Below are positions 7,784-19,466 of a stretch of 27,749 nt of DNA, piece after piece. The stretch is from Chara braunii (lineage: Eukaryota > Streptophyta > Charophyceae > Charales > Characeae), in assembly GCA_003427395.1 (NCBI GenBank), contig BFEA01000061.1, forward strand, positions 206,770 through 234,518, given 5' to 3'. The notes below the pieces were generated by a model. It saw only the letters and a list, made by a program, of their open reading frames with translations. It did no database searches and was not told the origin of the DNA. Within the stretch, counting starts at the first letter, position 1, and every line of letters begins with the position of its first letter. The translations under genes and the position numbers were made by a program.

Positions 7784-9116
7784 ATGTCAGGAGACATAGC
7801 TGACGACACGGGGAAGGCCCTGACGATCGATGATCTAGTCGAAGCCTTGGACAGGCGGGAGAGGGTGCAAAGCAACGTTCCCAAAATTAACACCTTCCAC
7901 TTCAACGGGGAACGAGTTTCAGAATGGCTAGAGTTGGTTGAACAGATACTGGTGGGGTTGTCAGATGCAGTAAACTTCCAATGTATTCCGAAGTACGTAC
8001 TTGAATGGCATCACAAGGAAGTGGAGAAAGTCATAGCTGCAACTAACGGCAGTTGGGCGAGATTCAAGGATGGCATGCAGAGGAAGTACAGGCTGGGCGA
8101 CGACCTGTTGACTACGGTGGCCTTAGAGGCCATCAATAGGGATGACTTTACCACTCTTGGGGCACTCGTATAGGAATTTGAAAAGAAGGCAAGGAAGGTC
8201 CCTGAAATTTCAGAAGAGGCACAATGTGCTATCTTCCTGGGACTGTTCAACTCCTCGGAGGCCCAGGAGTTGACCAGTAAGGGACGAGGTAGTGAGAAGC
8301 TTACCTGGGCCACAATCGACAAGGGCGTGGAAGAGGGACGTTTGGACCAGGTGGAGCAGATTTAGATGCGCCAGCAAAGGCGAAAACGGACGGAGCGTGA
8401 CGCAACTGCCTCAGGGACTCCGGGGGTGAAGAGGATCATTATGGACGTACTCACGGAGTTGGGTTATGGAAAGGATACCACAGTACAGAGAAAGGTGGTG
8501 ACTACAATTCAAGGGAAGGGAAAGGAGCCGGTGGTTGAGGAAGTCGCTCAGGAAGAATGGGAAGAAGAGGAGCAAGTGCCGCAACATCTAGTAAAGGCGC
8601 AGTGCAAGCAGCACAACCTGACACAAGGAGGACAAGGCTCTGGAAAGAGTCAAGCACTTCAAGCCTTGGTAGCAGCCTCTCCAAGTGAGGTAGCGCCATC
8701 AACTAGTGCAGGGCCCTCACAAGTAGGACCACCATCATATCGACAGTGGCCATGACCCATTTTCAACACCTTTGTGCGTTGGGGCGGTCCGGCCCCGCAT
8801 GGATAGATAATACCTTACTTAGGACCTCAAGCGAGTATGTCGCCATCGAGTTATCCTGCGGTACAGGCCCAGCCCATGGTGCCACCTCCATCGCCTGCAC
8901 CGAGTTCGCAAGCTAGCATGACCGGAGGAGGGAATCAAGGTCAGGGCAATCAGGGGAACGGAGGAAGAGGCGGCGGAAGAGGGCGAGGCAGGAACGGCGG
9001 AGACCGAGGGGGTCAATGGGATAACCAAAGTGGTAAAGGAGGAGGTCAAGGGTATGGGAGAGTTCGTTTCGATTGGCGGAACGCTATTTATCGACATTGC
9101 GATGAGCAAGGCCATA
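7784..9116 (+). pseudogene. gag: gag, N-terminal part (broken, interrupted)
   Basis: Would encode the structural Gag polyprotein. I chose ATG 7784 (context ACCAAAATGTC) because the inverted copy starts at the same ATG. One frame is readable to 9116 but holds four stops: TAG 8171, TAG 8363, TGA 8753 and TAG 8804. The first ~190 codons form a helical capsid-like region with a NTFHFNGERVSEWLELVEQI segment. A charged/Gln-rich linker follows, then a Pro/Ser stretch, then a Gly-Arg-Asn-rich basic tract, and last a degenerate zinc knuckle (HCDEQGH) in which the first Cys appears to be Tyr. The copy ends abruptly in the knuckle at 9116, where inverted sequence begins; the continuation (the knuckle's last Cys and the linker) exists only on the minus strand at 10742-10499. 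Family assignment rests on context and general resemblance. Confidence 0.85.
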
Positions 9117-12090
9117 ACCGGGCGACACTTTTTATCTATCGTCTTGTACCGCCTTTGGGAACCCTGCTTGAGCCGTCCCCTAAAAAAGGTCGACTTACGG
9201 TTTGCACCTGCATCATTGTCGGGTCCCTTATTTTCTCTATCCAACTTGAGGCCTTTCCAAAACCTGCTCCCTTAATGCCATGATGGCCTCTGAATCTGCG
9301 AGACCATGGGCCGCCACTAAGTCCATGGCCTTGTTCACATCAGCTCCCACATGCAGGATCGCATAGGAGCCGGATCATCGAACCGTCGTGTTTGTTGAAG
9401 ATCAAAGTCTCTGTCCTGCACAGGAACGACCTCCTTGAGAGAATGGCGTGATCTACATCAGGCATGACAAAAAAACATGTCCTCGCCTTCACCTTACCAA
9501 CCTCGACAACCACGTTCGAGGCTGTCCCGCAAAACACCGCCTTACAGTTGGCACCATGTAAGATGCCGCAATCAGAACGGTTTATCTCCATTCCCAATCT
9601 AAGTGCATCCACCTCCTTGATGATATTCATTTTCNCCCCTGTATTTACCATTGTCGTGCACTTTGACCCTTTTACTACCAGGTCCACCAAACCGCATGCC
9701 ACCCACTTTCAGTCCATCTTTGTTCCAGTTTTCGCCCATTCTGCCTCTTTTGGCAGAATTGTACTCAGATGGACGTTCGACTCTAGCCNTCGGGACAACC
9801 TTCATTTTAGCTCATTGCGGAGTTTTGGTGCAGATGCCAGGATGTATTTTAGATTCATAAGGTCGTTATGGCCTTGGAGCAACCTATCCACCATCCCTTC
9901 CACATCAAAACCTTCCTCCATCCGAACCACGTACTTCGTCGTCTTTGGTGCCATGTCGCGCAGAATCGGTTCGGCTTCCTCCTGGGGTCCTCTCTTTTTT
10001 GCCCTTCGCTCCNCTCTCCTATCCTCCTCCTNGCGAAGCCTTTCATCTTCCTCATCCTCGTCATCGTCCTCCTCAATNTCTATGGGCTNTTTCCTTTGTT
10101 TCGGCTCGGCTTCTCTTCGAGGAGGCTCCTGACTAGCACTTGCCTTAGCCTGGCCCCTGGTTTGGGCTGCCAATGCAGCTCTCCCTTGTGGCGTAGGCGG
10201 TCTATGGGTCATACCAGGACCTGACCCCACCGTCGCCACCCCACGGTACCTTTGTCGTGATACCACTGATTTCGGGCCAGATTCATAAAGGAAAACCTTG
10301 GGGAGATTTGCCTTCCAATCTTTTACTTCCTTACATATGCCTACCAGCTTCCGCTGGCATCTCGCCATCTTTTCCCATAAGTCCTCCATCTTCCCAGGAG
10401 GACCGATGCAGATTCCACCTCTTCATCCATAACCTCGTTGTCCCACTCAATGACTATAGGTTCTTCCTTCATGGTCCGTGCCTGTAGTCTTTGAGTTACT
10501 TCTTCATCAATCTCTACCTCTTCCACCATTATCGGTGGTCCCTCCTTTTCCTGCCGCAATCGAAACATGGTTGGCGGCGCTTGTCGCGCGGCTAGTCGTC
10601 TATACGCCTCTGCCCTTACTCCTCCTAGCACCTTGGGATCAATGTACTCCCCGAACTGATCATAGATATCTTCATCCATATTGGATGAGATCGGTCCTTT
10701 CTTTTTATTGTCCCGCCTCCCTTGGCATAAATGTATCGTCGTATGGCCTTGCTCATCGCAATGTCGATAAATAGCGTTCCGCCAATCGAAACGAACTCTC
10801 CCATACCCTTGACCTCCTCCTTTACCACTTTGGTTATCCCATTGACCCCCTCGGTCTCCGCCGTTCCTGCCTCGCCCTCTTCCGCCGCCTCTTCCTCCGT
10901 TCCCCTGATTGCCCTGACCTTGATTCCCTCCTCCGGCCATGCTAGCTTGCGAACTCGGTGCAGGCGATGGAGGTGGCACCATGGGCTGGGCCTGTACCGC
11001 AGGATAACTCGATGGCGACATACTCGCTTGAGGTCCTAAGTAAGGTATTATCTATCCATGCGGGGCCGGACCGCCCCAACGCACAAAGGTGTTGAAAATG
11101 GGTCATGGCCACTGTCGATATGATGGTGGTCCTACTTGTGAGGGCCCTGCACTAGTTGATGGCGCTACCTCACTTGGAGAGGCTGCTACCAAGGCTTGAA
11201 GTGCTTGACTCTTTCCAGAGCCTTGTCCTCCTTGTGTCAGGTTGTGCTGCTTGCACTGCGCCTTTACTAGATGTTGCGGCACTTGCTCCTCTTCTTCCCA
11301 TTCTTCCTGAGCGACTTCCTCAACCACCGGCTCCTTTCCCTTCCCTTGAATTGTAGTCACCACCTTTCTCTNTACTGTGGTATCCTTTCCATAACCCAAC
11401 TCCGTGAGTACGTCCATAATGATCCTCTTCACCCCCGGAGTCCCTGAGGCAGTTGCGTCACGCTCCGTCCGTTTNCGCCTTTGCTGGCGCATCTAAATCT
11501 GCTCCACCTGGTCCAAACTTCCCTCTTCCACGCCCTTGTCGATTGTGGCCCAGGTAAGCTTCTCACTACCTCGTCCCTTACTGGTCAACTCCTGGGCCTC
11601 CGAGGAGTTGAACAGTCNCAGGAAGATAGCACANTGTGCCTCTTCTGAAATTTNAGGGACCTTCCTTGCCTTCTTTTCAAATTCCTATACGAGTGGCCCA
11701 AGAGTGGTAAAGTCATCCCTATTGATGGCCTCTAAGGCCACCGTAGTCAACAGGTCGTCGCCCAGCCTGTACTTCCTCTGCATGCCATCCTTGAATCTCG
11801 CCCAACTGCCGTTAGCTGCAGCTATGACTTTCTCCACTTCCTTGTGATGCCATTCAAGTACGTACTTCGGAATACATTGGAAGTTTACTGCATCTGACAA
11901 CCCCACCAGTATCTGTTCAACCAACTCTAGCCATTCTGAAACTCGTTCCCCGTTGAAGTGGAAGGTGTTAATTTTGGGAACGTTGCTTTGCACCCTCTCC
12001 CGCCTGTCCAAGGCTTCGACTAGATCATCGATCGTCAGGGCCTTCCCCGTGTCGTCAGCTATGTCTCCTGACATTTTGGTCGATTTCCTA
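9117..12090 (-). repeat. Inverted duplication of the gag-protease segment
   Basis: If the ancestral order is A-B-C-D, the window reads A(+) 7768-9116, C'(-) 9117-10498, B'(-) 10499-10741, A'(-) 10742-12090, C(+) 12091-13496, D(+) onward. A and A' are over 99% alike by eye, as are C and C'. C' has a 25-bp deletion relative to 13358-13382. Six N positions in C' (9635, 9789, 10013, 10032, 10078, 10089) mirror six in C (12952, 12798, 12574, 12555, 12509, 12498), each pair summing to 22587. A' has five further Ns (11372, 11475, 11618, 11634, 11654). The junctions show only 1-3 nt of microhomology. Confidence 0.92.
9340..12074 (-). pseudogene. gag-PR: gag-protease, inverted full-length copy (broken)
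   Basis: Only place where gag runs uninterrupted in layout into protease. From ATG 12074 downward it shows the capsid-like region with a stop at 11685 and the linker block 11492-11103. The Pro-rich/GGRGRGRN tract and knuckle (HCDEQGHTTIHLC near 10740) lie in 11021-10341. A frameshift near 10385 leads into the acidic linker (10389-9802). The protease, reading VNTG (catalytic Asp replaced by Asn, 9643-9645) then NII, lies in 9702-9340. The in-frame stops seen in the forward gag (8171, 8363, 8753) recur at matching places, so they predate the duplication. The B segment (10741-10499) is absent from the plus strand. It is transcribed against the element and is unlikely to be expressed. Confidence 0.85.
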
Positions 12091-13247
12091 ACTCAAAGAC
12101 TACAGGCACGGACCATGAAGGAAGAACCTATAGTCATTGAGTGGGACAACGAGGTTATGGATGAAGAGGTGGAATCTGCATCGATCCTCCTGGGAAGATG
12201 GAGGACTTATGGGAAAAGATGGCGAGATGCCAGCGAAAGCTGGTAGGCATATGTAAGGAAGTAAAAGATTGGAAGGCCAATCTCCCCAAGGTTTTCTTTT
12301 ATGAATCTGGCCCGAAATCAGTGGTATCACGACAAAGGTACCGTGGGGTGGCGACGGTGGGGTCAGGTCCTGGTATGACCCATAGACCGCCTACGCCACA
12401 AGGGAGAGCTGCATTGGCAGCCCAAACCAGGGGCCAGGCTAAGGCAAGTGCTAGTCAGGAGCCTCCTCGAAGAGAAGCCGAGCCGAAACAAAGGAAANAG
12501 CCCATAGANATTGAGGAGGACGATGACGAGGATGAGGAAGATGAAAGGCTTCGCNAGGAGGAGGATAGGAGAGNGGAGCGAAGGGCAAAAAAGAGAGGAC
12601 CCCAGGAGGAAGCCGAACCGATTCTGCGCGACATGGCACCAAAGACGACGAAGTACGTGGTTCGGATGGAGGAAGGTTTTGATGTGGAAGGGATGGTGGA
12701 TAGGTTGCTCCAAGGCCATAACGACCTTATGAATCTAAAATACATCCTGGCATCTGCACCAAAACTCCGCAATGAGCTAAAATGAAGGTTGTCCCGANGG
12801 CTAGAGTCGAACGTCCATCTGAGTACAATTCTGCCAAAAGAGGCAGAATGGGCGAAAACTGGAACAAAGATGGACTGAAAGTGGGTGGCATGCGGTTTGG
12901 TGGACCTGGTAGTAAAAGGGTCAAAGTGCACGACAATGGTAAATACAGGGGNGAAAATGAATATCATCAAGGAGGTGGATGCACTTAGATTGGGAATGGA
13001 GATAAACCGTTCTGATTGCGGCATCTTACATGGTGCCAACTGTAAGGCGGTGTTTTGCGGGACAGCCTCGAACGTGGTTGTCGAGGTTGGTAAGGTGAAG
13101 GCGAGGACATGTTTTTTTGTCATGCCTGATGTAGATCACGCCATTCTCTCAAGGAGGTCGTTCCTGTGCAGGACAGAGACTTTGATCTTCAACAAACACG
13201 ACGGTTCGATGATCCGGCTCCTATGCGATCCTGCATGTGGGAGCTGA
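12091..13247 (+). pseudogene. PR: gag C-terminal linker and aspartic protease (broken)
   Basis: Resumes the element after the inverted block. The first frame ends at 12246. The main frame is then entered near 12183-12198 (frameshift) and runs through an acidic/basic linker rich in Glu, Asp and Arg (about 12480-12640) to TGA 12783. It reopens in the same frame, with a further TGA near 12879, into a retropepsin-like domain at about 12885-13247. The active-site triad reads Asn-Thr-Gly (AAT at 12942-12944) where an Asp is expected, followed by NII. The later HAILSRRSFL-like segment sits where the family has ILLGR. Ns at 12498-12952 leave a few codons uncertain. The missing Asp predicts an inactive protease in both copies. 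Confidence 0.82.
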
Positions 13248-13559
13248 TGTGAACAAGGCCATGGACTTAGTGGCGGCCCATGGTCTCGCAGATTCAGAGG
13301 CCATCATGGCATTAAGGGAGCAGGTTTTGGAAAGGCCTCAAGTTGGATAGAGAAAATTCACTTATCGGCTTCCTGGAGGAGGAAGGGACCCGACAATGAT
13401 GCAGGTGCAAACCGTAAGTCGATTTTTTTTAGGGGACGGCTCAAGCAGGGTTCCCAAAGGCGGTACAAGACGATAGATAAAAAGTGTCGCCCGGTTCCCG
13501 TTCTTGTCACAGAAGATGATGAGGCTTACTACGAGCAGGAACGTGTATTGATACGGTGA
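13248..13559 (+). pseudogene. Degenerate protease-RT junction
   Basis: Coding remnants change frame several times here. One frame holds a short stretch with a DLVAAHGLADSEAI motif just after protease; another holds an acidic EDDEAYYEQE motif ending at TGA 13557. It is probably the worn linker of the polyprotein. The inverted C' copy ends at about 13496. Confidence 0.55.
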
Positions 13560-15227
13560 ATGAGGGAACACGCCACAAGTGACCCATGCCGTATCATCGA
13601 GGGGAATAAGGGGAAGATGATAGTGGAAGAGCCTGAATTTCTGTCACTCCAGAAGAGGGTCCTAATGGTGAAGCTGGTGAAAAAGAGGCATCACACTTAT
13701 GTGTTTGACGATGATCAGCGCGGGAGATTGGACGTGCACAAGTTTCCGATAATTCGGATCCATACCGTACCGCATGAGCCATAGAATTTGAGAGGCGCGA
13801 GGTATCCTAATCCTGACGAGGAGAAGAAGGTGGTGGACTATCTGGACGGCAAGATGCATACGCATGTTGCAGACTATTCAAGCGGGCCGTACGCATCCCC
13901 GCGGTTTTGCTTCGTCAAACCTAACGGGACGTTGCGGTGGGTGCAGGACTTGCAACGACTGAATGTTGTGACTGTGCGAGATGCGGGCGGATTACCAAAC
14001 GCTGACGCACCGTCTGAGTCGTGCGCAGGAAGGCCTATAATTTCACTTATAGACCTTTATTCTAAGTACGATCAATTCCCTGTCTATCCGCCAGATAAAC
14101 CGGTGACAACGATGCATACGCCCAGGGGGCCGATTCATATGAATGTGGCCCCACAGGGATGGACTGATGTTGTGGCAATGGTTCAGAGGCATATGATCCG
14201 GGTTATCCAAACAGTTAGTCCATACATCACCCAACCATACATTGATGACTTGGCAGTAAAGGGGCCAAAAAAGAAGGAAGATGATGAAGTCTTGCCAGGG
14301 GTAAGACGTTTTGTTTGGAAGCATATTCAGGATCTTGATAAATTCTCGAACTTGCTTGAAGAACATAACCTTACGGCAAGTGGAGCCAAATCCAGACACT
14401 GCATGAGGGAAGCTACCATTTTGGGGTTCATCTGTAACAAAAACGGTCATTGGCCAGATGTAAAAACGACAGACAAGATTATTGAATGGCCAATACCTTT
14501 CCATTCAATAACAAATGTCATGAGCTTCCTTGACACGTGTGGGTTTTGGAGGAGCTTCATCGGAAATTTTGCTGCCAAGACAGAGCATTTAAGAAAGTTG
14601 GTGCTTCAGGATCAAGAATGGGTTTGGGATAAGGACCGCGAGAAGGCGGTGGCTGGAATGAAGGTGGAAGTTCGAGAAGGGGGTTTAGTATTGGGGGCGT
14701 CGGACTATGAGGCCACTGAGGTGAGACCCTTTGTAAGCGAGACAAACGTTGGACCGACTCCCTTAGGTGGAGTCCTGATTCAGGCAGATGGTGAGGGAAG
14801 GGAGAGGCCACTGAGATTTGAGAGTCGAACTCTTAACACGACTGAGAGGAACTACTCTCAGTTCAAGAAGGAAACTCTCGTTGTCCTTCACTGCCTAAGA
14901 ATCTTCCGAAATTATATCTTTAGCAGAAGATTTATTTTGAGGGTGGACCCCACTGCGCTTGCTTGCTCGCTGAAGAATTACACTTCATCGGATCCAACAG
15001 TTGCCAGATGGTTGACGTACATCTGGATGTTCAACTTTGAACTGGAGAAAATTCTTGGAAACAAGAATAGAGCAGATGGGTTGAGTCAGAACAACTGGGA
15101 CGGACCTGAAGAAGGAGCAGTACGCCGCCAGTTGATGGATTTTTGGATCAGGAGGAAGACGTCTGTCTTCATATTGACAAGTGGTCCCTGCGAGTGCCAG
15201 GTTGCGTCGGTCATCCTATTTGTTTAG
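13560..15227 (+). pseudogene. RT-RH: Reverse transcriptase-RNase H (broken Ty3/Gypsy pol)
   Basis: RNA-dependent DNA polymerase and RNase H part of Pol. One frame runs from 13560 to 15227 with a single stop (TAG 13782). Visible RT blocks are SPRFCFVKPNGTLRWVQD (fingers), LIDLYSKYDQFPV with the first catalytic Asp, the APQGWTD block, and YIDD at 14238-14249 holding the two other catalytic Asp. RNase H follows: an LGGVLIQ strand, SRTLNTTERNYSQFKKE with its Glu, and ADGLSQ near the end. The first RNase H Asp appears replaced (FVSETN). The domain order RT-RH before integrase defines Ty3/Gypsy. From about 15150 the true frame shifts, so the last ~25 residues of this frame are spurious. Confidence 0.92.
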
Positions 15228-16770
15228 CACCACAAGGGTATGAGCGGAAGGTAGAGTTGGTGCTTAAACCATTTGAGGAAGAGGATCCATGAGGAGGACA
15301 AAATGTTCAATGGATGATGAAATTGGCACTGGCAGGAACTCATAGTCTGGTAGAAAAAGTAAGGACAATAGAGAAAGGTCCTAGTCAGGTAAAAAGGCAT
15401 GAGGAGTTGATGGGAGGAATGTATCTTTCCACCAACACGCTTTTGCAAGGAAATTTTGATCAAAGATGCTCGTTGAATCCGGTTGAGGGTGAGGAATTGG
15501 TACCAGAAAGCCAGGATGACGAGTTCGACGAAGGAGAGATTCAAGAGGCATTTCGTGCAGAAGAGTGTGATGGGATTTACTTGGAACTGTTGCTTTTTCT
15601 ATCATGCGAAATAAGAGATAGAGACGCAAGCGAGAGGGCGCAGAAGATGAGGTCTCTCTATTTGGTGAGAGACGGCCATCTCTTTATAAAAGGACAAGCG
15701 GGGAATTCCAGGAGAGTTGTATGTGGAAGAAATCGGCAGATAGATATCATGGCGGCATTACACGATCGTATAGCAGGAGGGCACCGAGGGGTAAATGCCA
15801 CCTACACCAAGATAAATGAACTATGGAATGATGGAAATGGTTATAAAGTTATGCCGATCCTGTGTACCCTGCCAAGAGAGGTCGGCTCAGAGACCGAGAG
15901 AGCCATTACATCCAAGGCTAGAAAGGGAAGTAGGTGTTGTAGTGCATTTGGACCTACTATTTATGCCAATTGGAGATAATGATTACAATTACATCTTCGA
16001 TACTCGGGACAATCTTATTGGTTTTGTAGATGGACGGGCCATACGTACAAAGACTGGTAAGGTTTTGGTGAGTTGCATTGAAGAGTATTATCTACGCTAT
16101 CCCTTTGTCAGGGAGTTTGTGATGGACAGAGGATCGGGGTTTACTTGCTTGGAGGTGCAGAAATTATTATCAGGCTATGGTCTAGTGGCTAACTACACCA
16201 CGTCTGCACATCCCCAGGCAAATGCTCCGGTTGAGAGAGGTCATAGTACCATCACGGACCTCTTGGCCAAATGGACTGAAGGGATGCCTAATCAGTGACC
16301 TAGGTATCTGAGGGCAACATTCTTTGTCGAAAATATCACTGTAAAACGGACCACTAAGTATGTGCCAGCTACACTATGGTATGGAAGGTATGCTACTTTC
16401 CCAATTGAGAGCTTCTTGAAAACCTGGAGAGAGTTGCTCGATATTCCGGCACGACAAGATTGACGAAAGCATTTAGGAGGCATCCAATCAGGTGGAAAAG
16501 GGCCCAATGGAAGACAAGGCTCGATGGGATCAAATGACGCGCGTACGTAAGGCACCTTTGGCGGTGGGGGATGTCGTATTATTATATGACTCGTCCCTAG
16601 AGAAGCAGTGGTCTAGAAAGCTCGACAAAAGATGGCTAGGGCCATATCGGATCGTGGGATGTGGACATTTTCGTGCATACCAGATTGAAGAGTTGGACGG
16701 GACAAAGTTGAAAGATTGGTTATTAGGAACGAGGCTGAAGAAGTTTGTGGCAAGGGAAGAGGTGAGATAA
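15150..16770 (+). pseudogene. IN: Integrase with GPY/F module (broken)
   Basis: Would insert the cDNA into host DNA. It reads in three frames: about 15150-15830 (stop TGA near 15288), 15816-16465 (stops TGA 16296 and near 16459), then about 16465-16770. The zinc-binding HHCC region has His at 15761 and 15782 and Cys at 15861 and 15870 (CVPCQ), split by a frameshift near 15830. The catalytic triad is complete: Asp 15951, Asp 16125 and Glu 16233, with exactly 35 residues between the last two. The C-terminal part contains KRWLGPYRI, the GPY/F module of Gypsy integrases. I see no chromodomain after it. Confidence 0.92.
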
Positions 16771-16961
16771 ACAATAAGACCCTACCTAGGTAGAGAAGGT
16801 CGTTAGTACAGTCCTAGAGAGAGTTAGAAGGTAGAATGCATGGGTAAGATGTGTATGTCTGGGTTGATCTGAGCTTGCTATGTTCCACCTGTTTGCTTAC
16901 CCCATTGTGTGCCTGCTGTCTCCTTCGCCTGTTGTGCAGGTCTGACTTTTCAAAGATAGCC
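16771..16961 (+). other. Spacer between pol and 3' gag-like ORF
   Basis: About 190 bp with no coding signal. It ends at an ATG in a reasonable context (ATAGCCATGCC) that opens the next frame. Confidence 0.5.
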
Positions 16962-19466
16962 ATGCCGAAAGGAGGGAGGGAGACACGGCCACCGCACAGA
17001 TCATTGGGGGCATAAAGGGGATATGAGCGGCGTGGGTCTCACCAGAGGGAGCACACACCCGTATATGACGATGGAGTTATAGAGCTCTTTCTGGACGACT
17101 TCAGAGGTTACGCTGATCACAGGCGATGGACCGTATCGGAGAGGATACGAAGATTGAGAGGAGTGGGGCGATTTGAGCAGCCCATTGCACGGATCCGTCG
17201 AGAGGCTTTGACTTGGCAGGAGGTGAGTTGAGGATGCAAGGCTCGAGGCAAACGGTATACCGATCCGTCTGGAGGTTGGGAATGTTGAAGAGTTCATCCC
17301 TGCGTTCGAGAGATTTATGCACGAGCAGGGGATACAGAGGGACAAATGGATGCGGATGCTACCGTTGTGGACGAGGAGAGCGGAGAGGCCACTAGCCCGA
17401 GAGATCTGAGATAGAGCACGAGATTGGGAAGGTTGCGAGGCACATTTCAGAGCGGCCTTTCGATGGTTAGAGCCAACCCAGCCCAGGGTCGAGAGGCGGC
17501 AAAGAAGTAAGAGACAGAGAGACCCTGAGCCTAGGGAGGCCGCCCCAACCAGGGCAGGACGGAAGGCGCTCGCCCGGCGAGAAGAGGAGCCGGCACAGCC
17601 CACGCAGGATCCAGGGATGTATCCTGAGTGCGGGCTAGGACCAGTGGTTTTCCAGCGGTTGACTGAGGGAGGATTGCGAGAGTCCCCTCAATCGGCGCCA
17701 GAGGAGGCAGTGCCAATAGGAGGGTCTCTACAGAGCTTAAAGGCACATTTGGACGTTTCGCAGTGGAGGGTGTCACAGGCCAGCGGAGATCGAGAGGCGG
17801 GACCTAGTATTCGGGGTGAGCGGCGAGCAGAGGAGGTGATTGAGGTGGGAGAGGATACTCCACCTCAGTGGTCAGTTCCCCTACCAGGGCATGAGCTAAC
17901 GGAGAGTGTCCAGGAGGCAGGGAGGAACTTCAACATGGAGAAATCCCGCCATCTCCCCCAGATATGACTCTTTCACTAGGGGTAAGAGTGGAGATGGAGC
18001 GGGAGGAGACAACTTTGAGGAGAGAGGGCCTTTCCAGAAGCGATAGATATTTGGCCGCACATGCCAAGGAACATCTTGACCTAGAGGGACTCCCATCCAC
18101 TGAGCCATTACAGAAACCTCGCCAATCAGAGGCAGAGGCACGATCTGAGGTCCGAGTAAGGGACGCTTGTCCTACAGGAGGGAGAGCGCTACCGAGAGAG
18201 ACGGTTGAGGAGAAGAGGGCCAGGACTGGCAAACGAGTGAAGGAGATTTGGGAGGAGAGTCGGAGATTAGAGGCGGCAAAAGTGGCCCCAGATCAGCCAC
18301 CAGAAGTACCGCCTAGAGCCCTTTAAGACTCCGAGCTGTGGAGAGAATTTTGGGGTTAGAGAGCAGAGGGACTCACTTCACCAGAGAAAGCGGGGCTAGG
18401 GACAGCAAGGTTGGTCGACCAGAACTTGGATCGTAGGATCCACTTTCTCGCCAAGACTTCGTTCAATAGGTATCTGATGTTGGAAGACGATCTAGCCGGA
18501 AATAGATCATGGAGTACGTTTGGAGGCAGCAGAGGCAGAGGTCCACGATCTCAAGGCGTAGACAGCCAGCCAGGCCACTACCATCCAGTTGATGAGACGA
18601 CGACTTCAGGGTATGGCAACTCGGATGGAGAGGGAGGCGCCTACCAGAGTGGTGGATAACACTGAGAGTAAACGCTATGGCATTCAGGGAGAGGCAGTGC
18701 AGGGTTTATTCGGGCAGCCATCTACAGCAGGTCCATCTCATGAGCCATCCATTGGAAAGGTCATCCTGGAGCCAGAGGAGTTAAAGGCGAAGAGGGAGGC
18801 AAAAAAGGAAGCCTTTGAGTTCAAGGCACCTACAGAGCTTGCCACCCAGCCTATTGCTTCTTCTGAGTCAGCGACAGAGTCCGTGCCAGTACAGACTGGA
18901 GATAGGCCACAGACAGCTGTCAGCGAGCCTGCACCTGGATCAGATGAGGGATCGATAGATGTGCTCCTCGCACTATGCAGGAGGGAGTGAGTACGCCTAT
19001 GCCTGAGCAGAGAGTGGAGGTGCCTCGTGCATGAGAGATGGTGGTTGCGATGGAGGATGTCTTCGATAGTAGGCCACAGAGGTTAGATACACATGAGTAC
19101 AGGCCTGAGGGAGTTGGGATAAGGATACAATCGAGTACTCAGGTGTTGGAGACGAGATCTGAGGAGTCTATGGGTATCCCTCAGAGTCATGAGATGGCCA
19201 GAGAGGCTAGTGAGGCACCTTCATCGCCAGGATCTCAGAAGAAAAAGAAGAGGGGCCGAAAATCGGGAGACTTATCTTGCTTCTTCTGCAAGGATAGGGA
19301 GCATAGGGCCTTGCTGTGTCCTAAGTTCCTGAAGGAAAAGGCAGCGGGGAAACTCACTAAGAGTGGAGAAAAGATGTACAATAGACAGGGTAGAGCAGTA
19401 GAGCGATCTGCAGATGGAGGCAGAGCTCAATTATATAGGCAGAACCATGAGAAGATGAGTGAGTAG
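16962..19466 (+). pseudogene. Second gag-like ORF downstream of integrase (broken)
   Basis: I chose ATG 16962 because a readable frame follows it. Segments: frame of 16962 (stop TAA 17013) to about 17229; frame of 17266 (stop TGA 17407) to 17967; 17964-18326; a Leu/Glu/Ala-rich, coiled-coil-like stretch about 18490-18660 holding a TAG, running on to 18990; then about 18985-19466 with a TGA near 19033. The first ~170 codons look like a helical retroviral-type capsid (motifs IELFLDDFRGYA, GRFEQPIARIRREALTW, NVEEFIPAFERFM). An Arg-rich and then Glu/Pro-rich stretch follows. A textbook CCHC knuckle lies at 19278-19319 (CFFCKDREHRALLC), just after a KKKKRGRK basic run. It is a different protein from the first gag. 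It may be an additional Gag-like or captured ORF; function unknown. Confidence 0.8.

Noticed and set aside
8171-8365. TAG as programmed readthrough in gag
   Set aside because: TAG, TGA and TAA all occur, along with many frameshifts elsewhere; simple decay explains it better.
9464-10132. 222-codon plus-strand reading frame
   Set aside because: It is the antisense of the inverted gag linker and protease; the Ser-rich run mirrors the acidic tract. The same shadow occurs at 12455-13123.
16771-16961. Chromodomain after integrase
   Set aside because: No aromatic-cage motif or continuing frame after the GPY/F module and the stop near 16768.
17001-17603. 200-codon minus-strand reading frame
   Set aside because: Antisense to the capsid-like start of the 3' gag-like ORF; no domain, and the sense strand gives recognisable protein.
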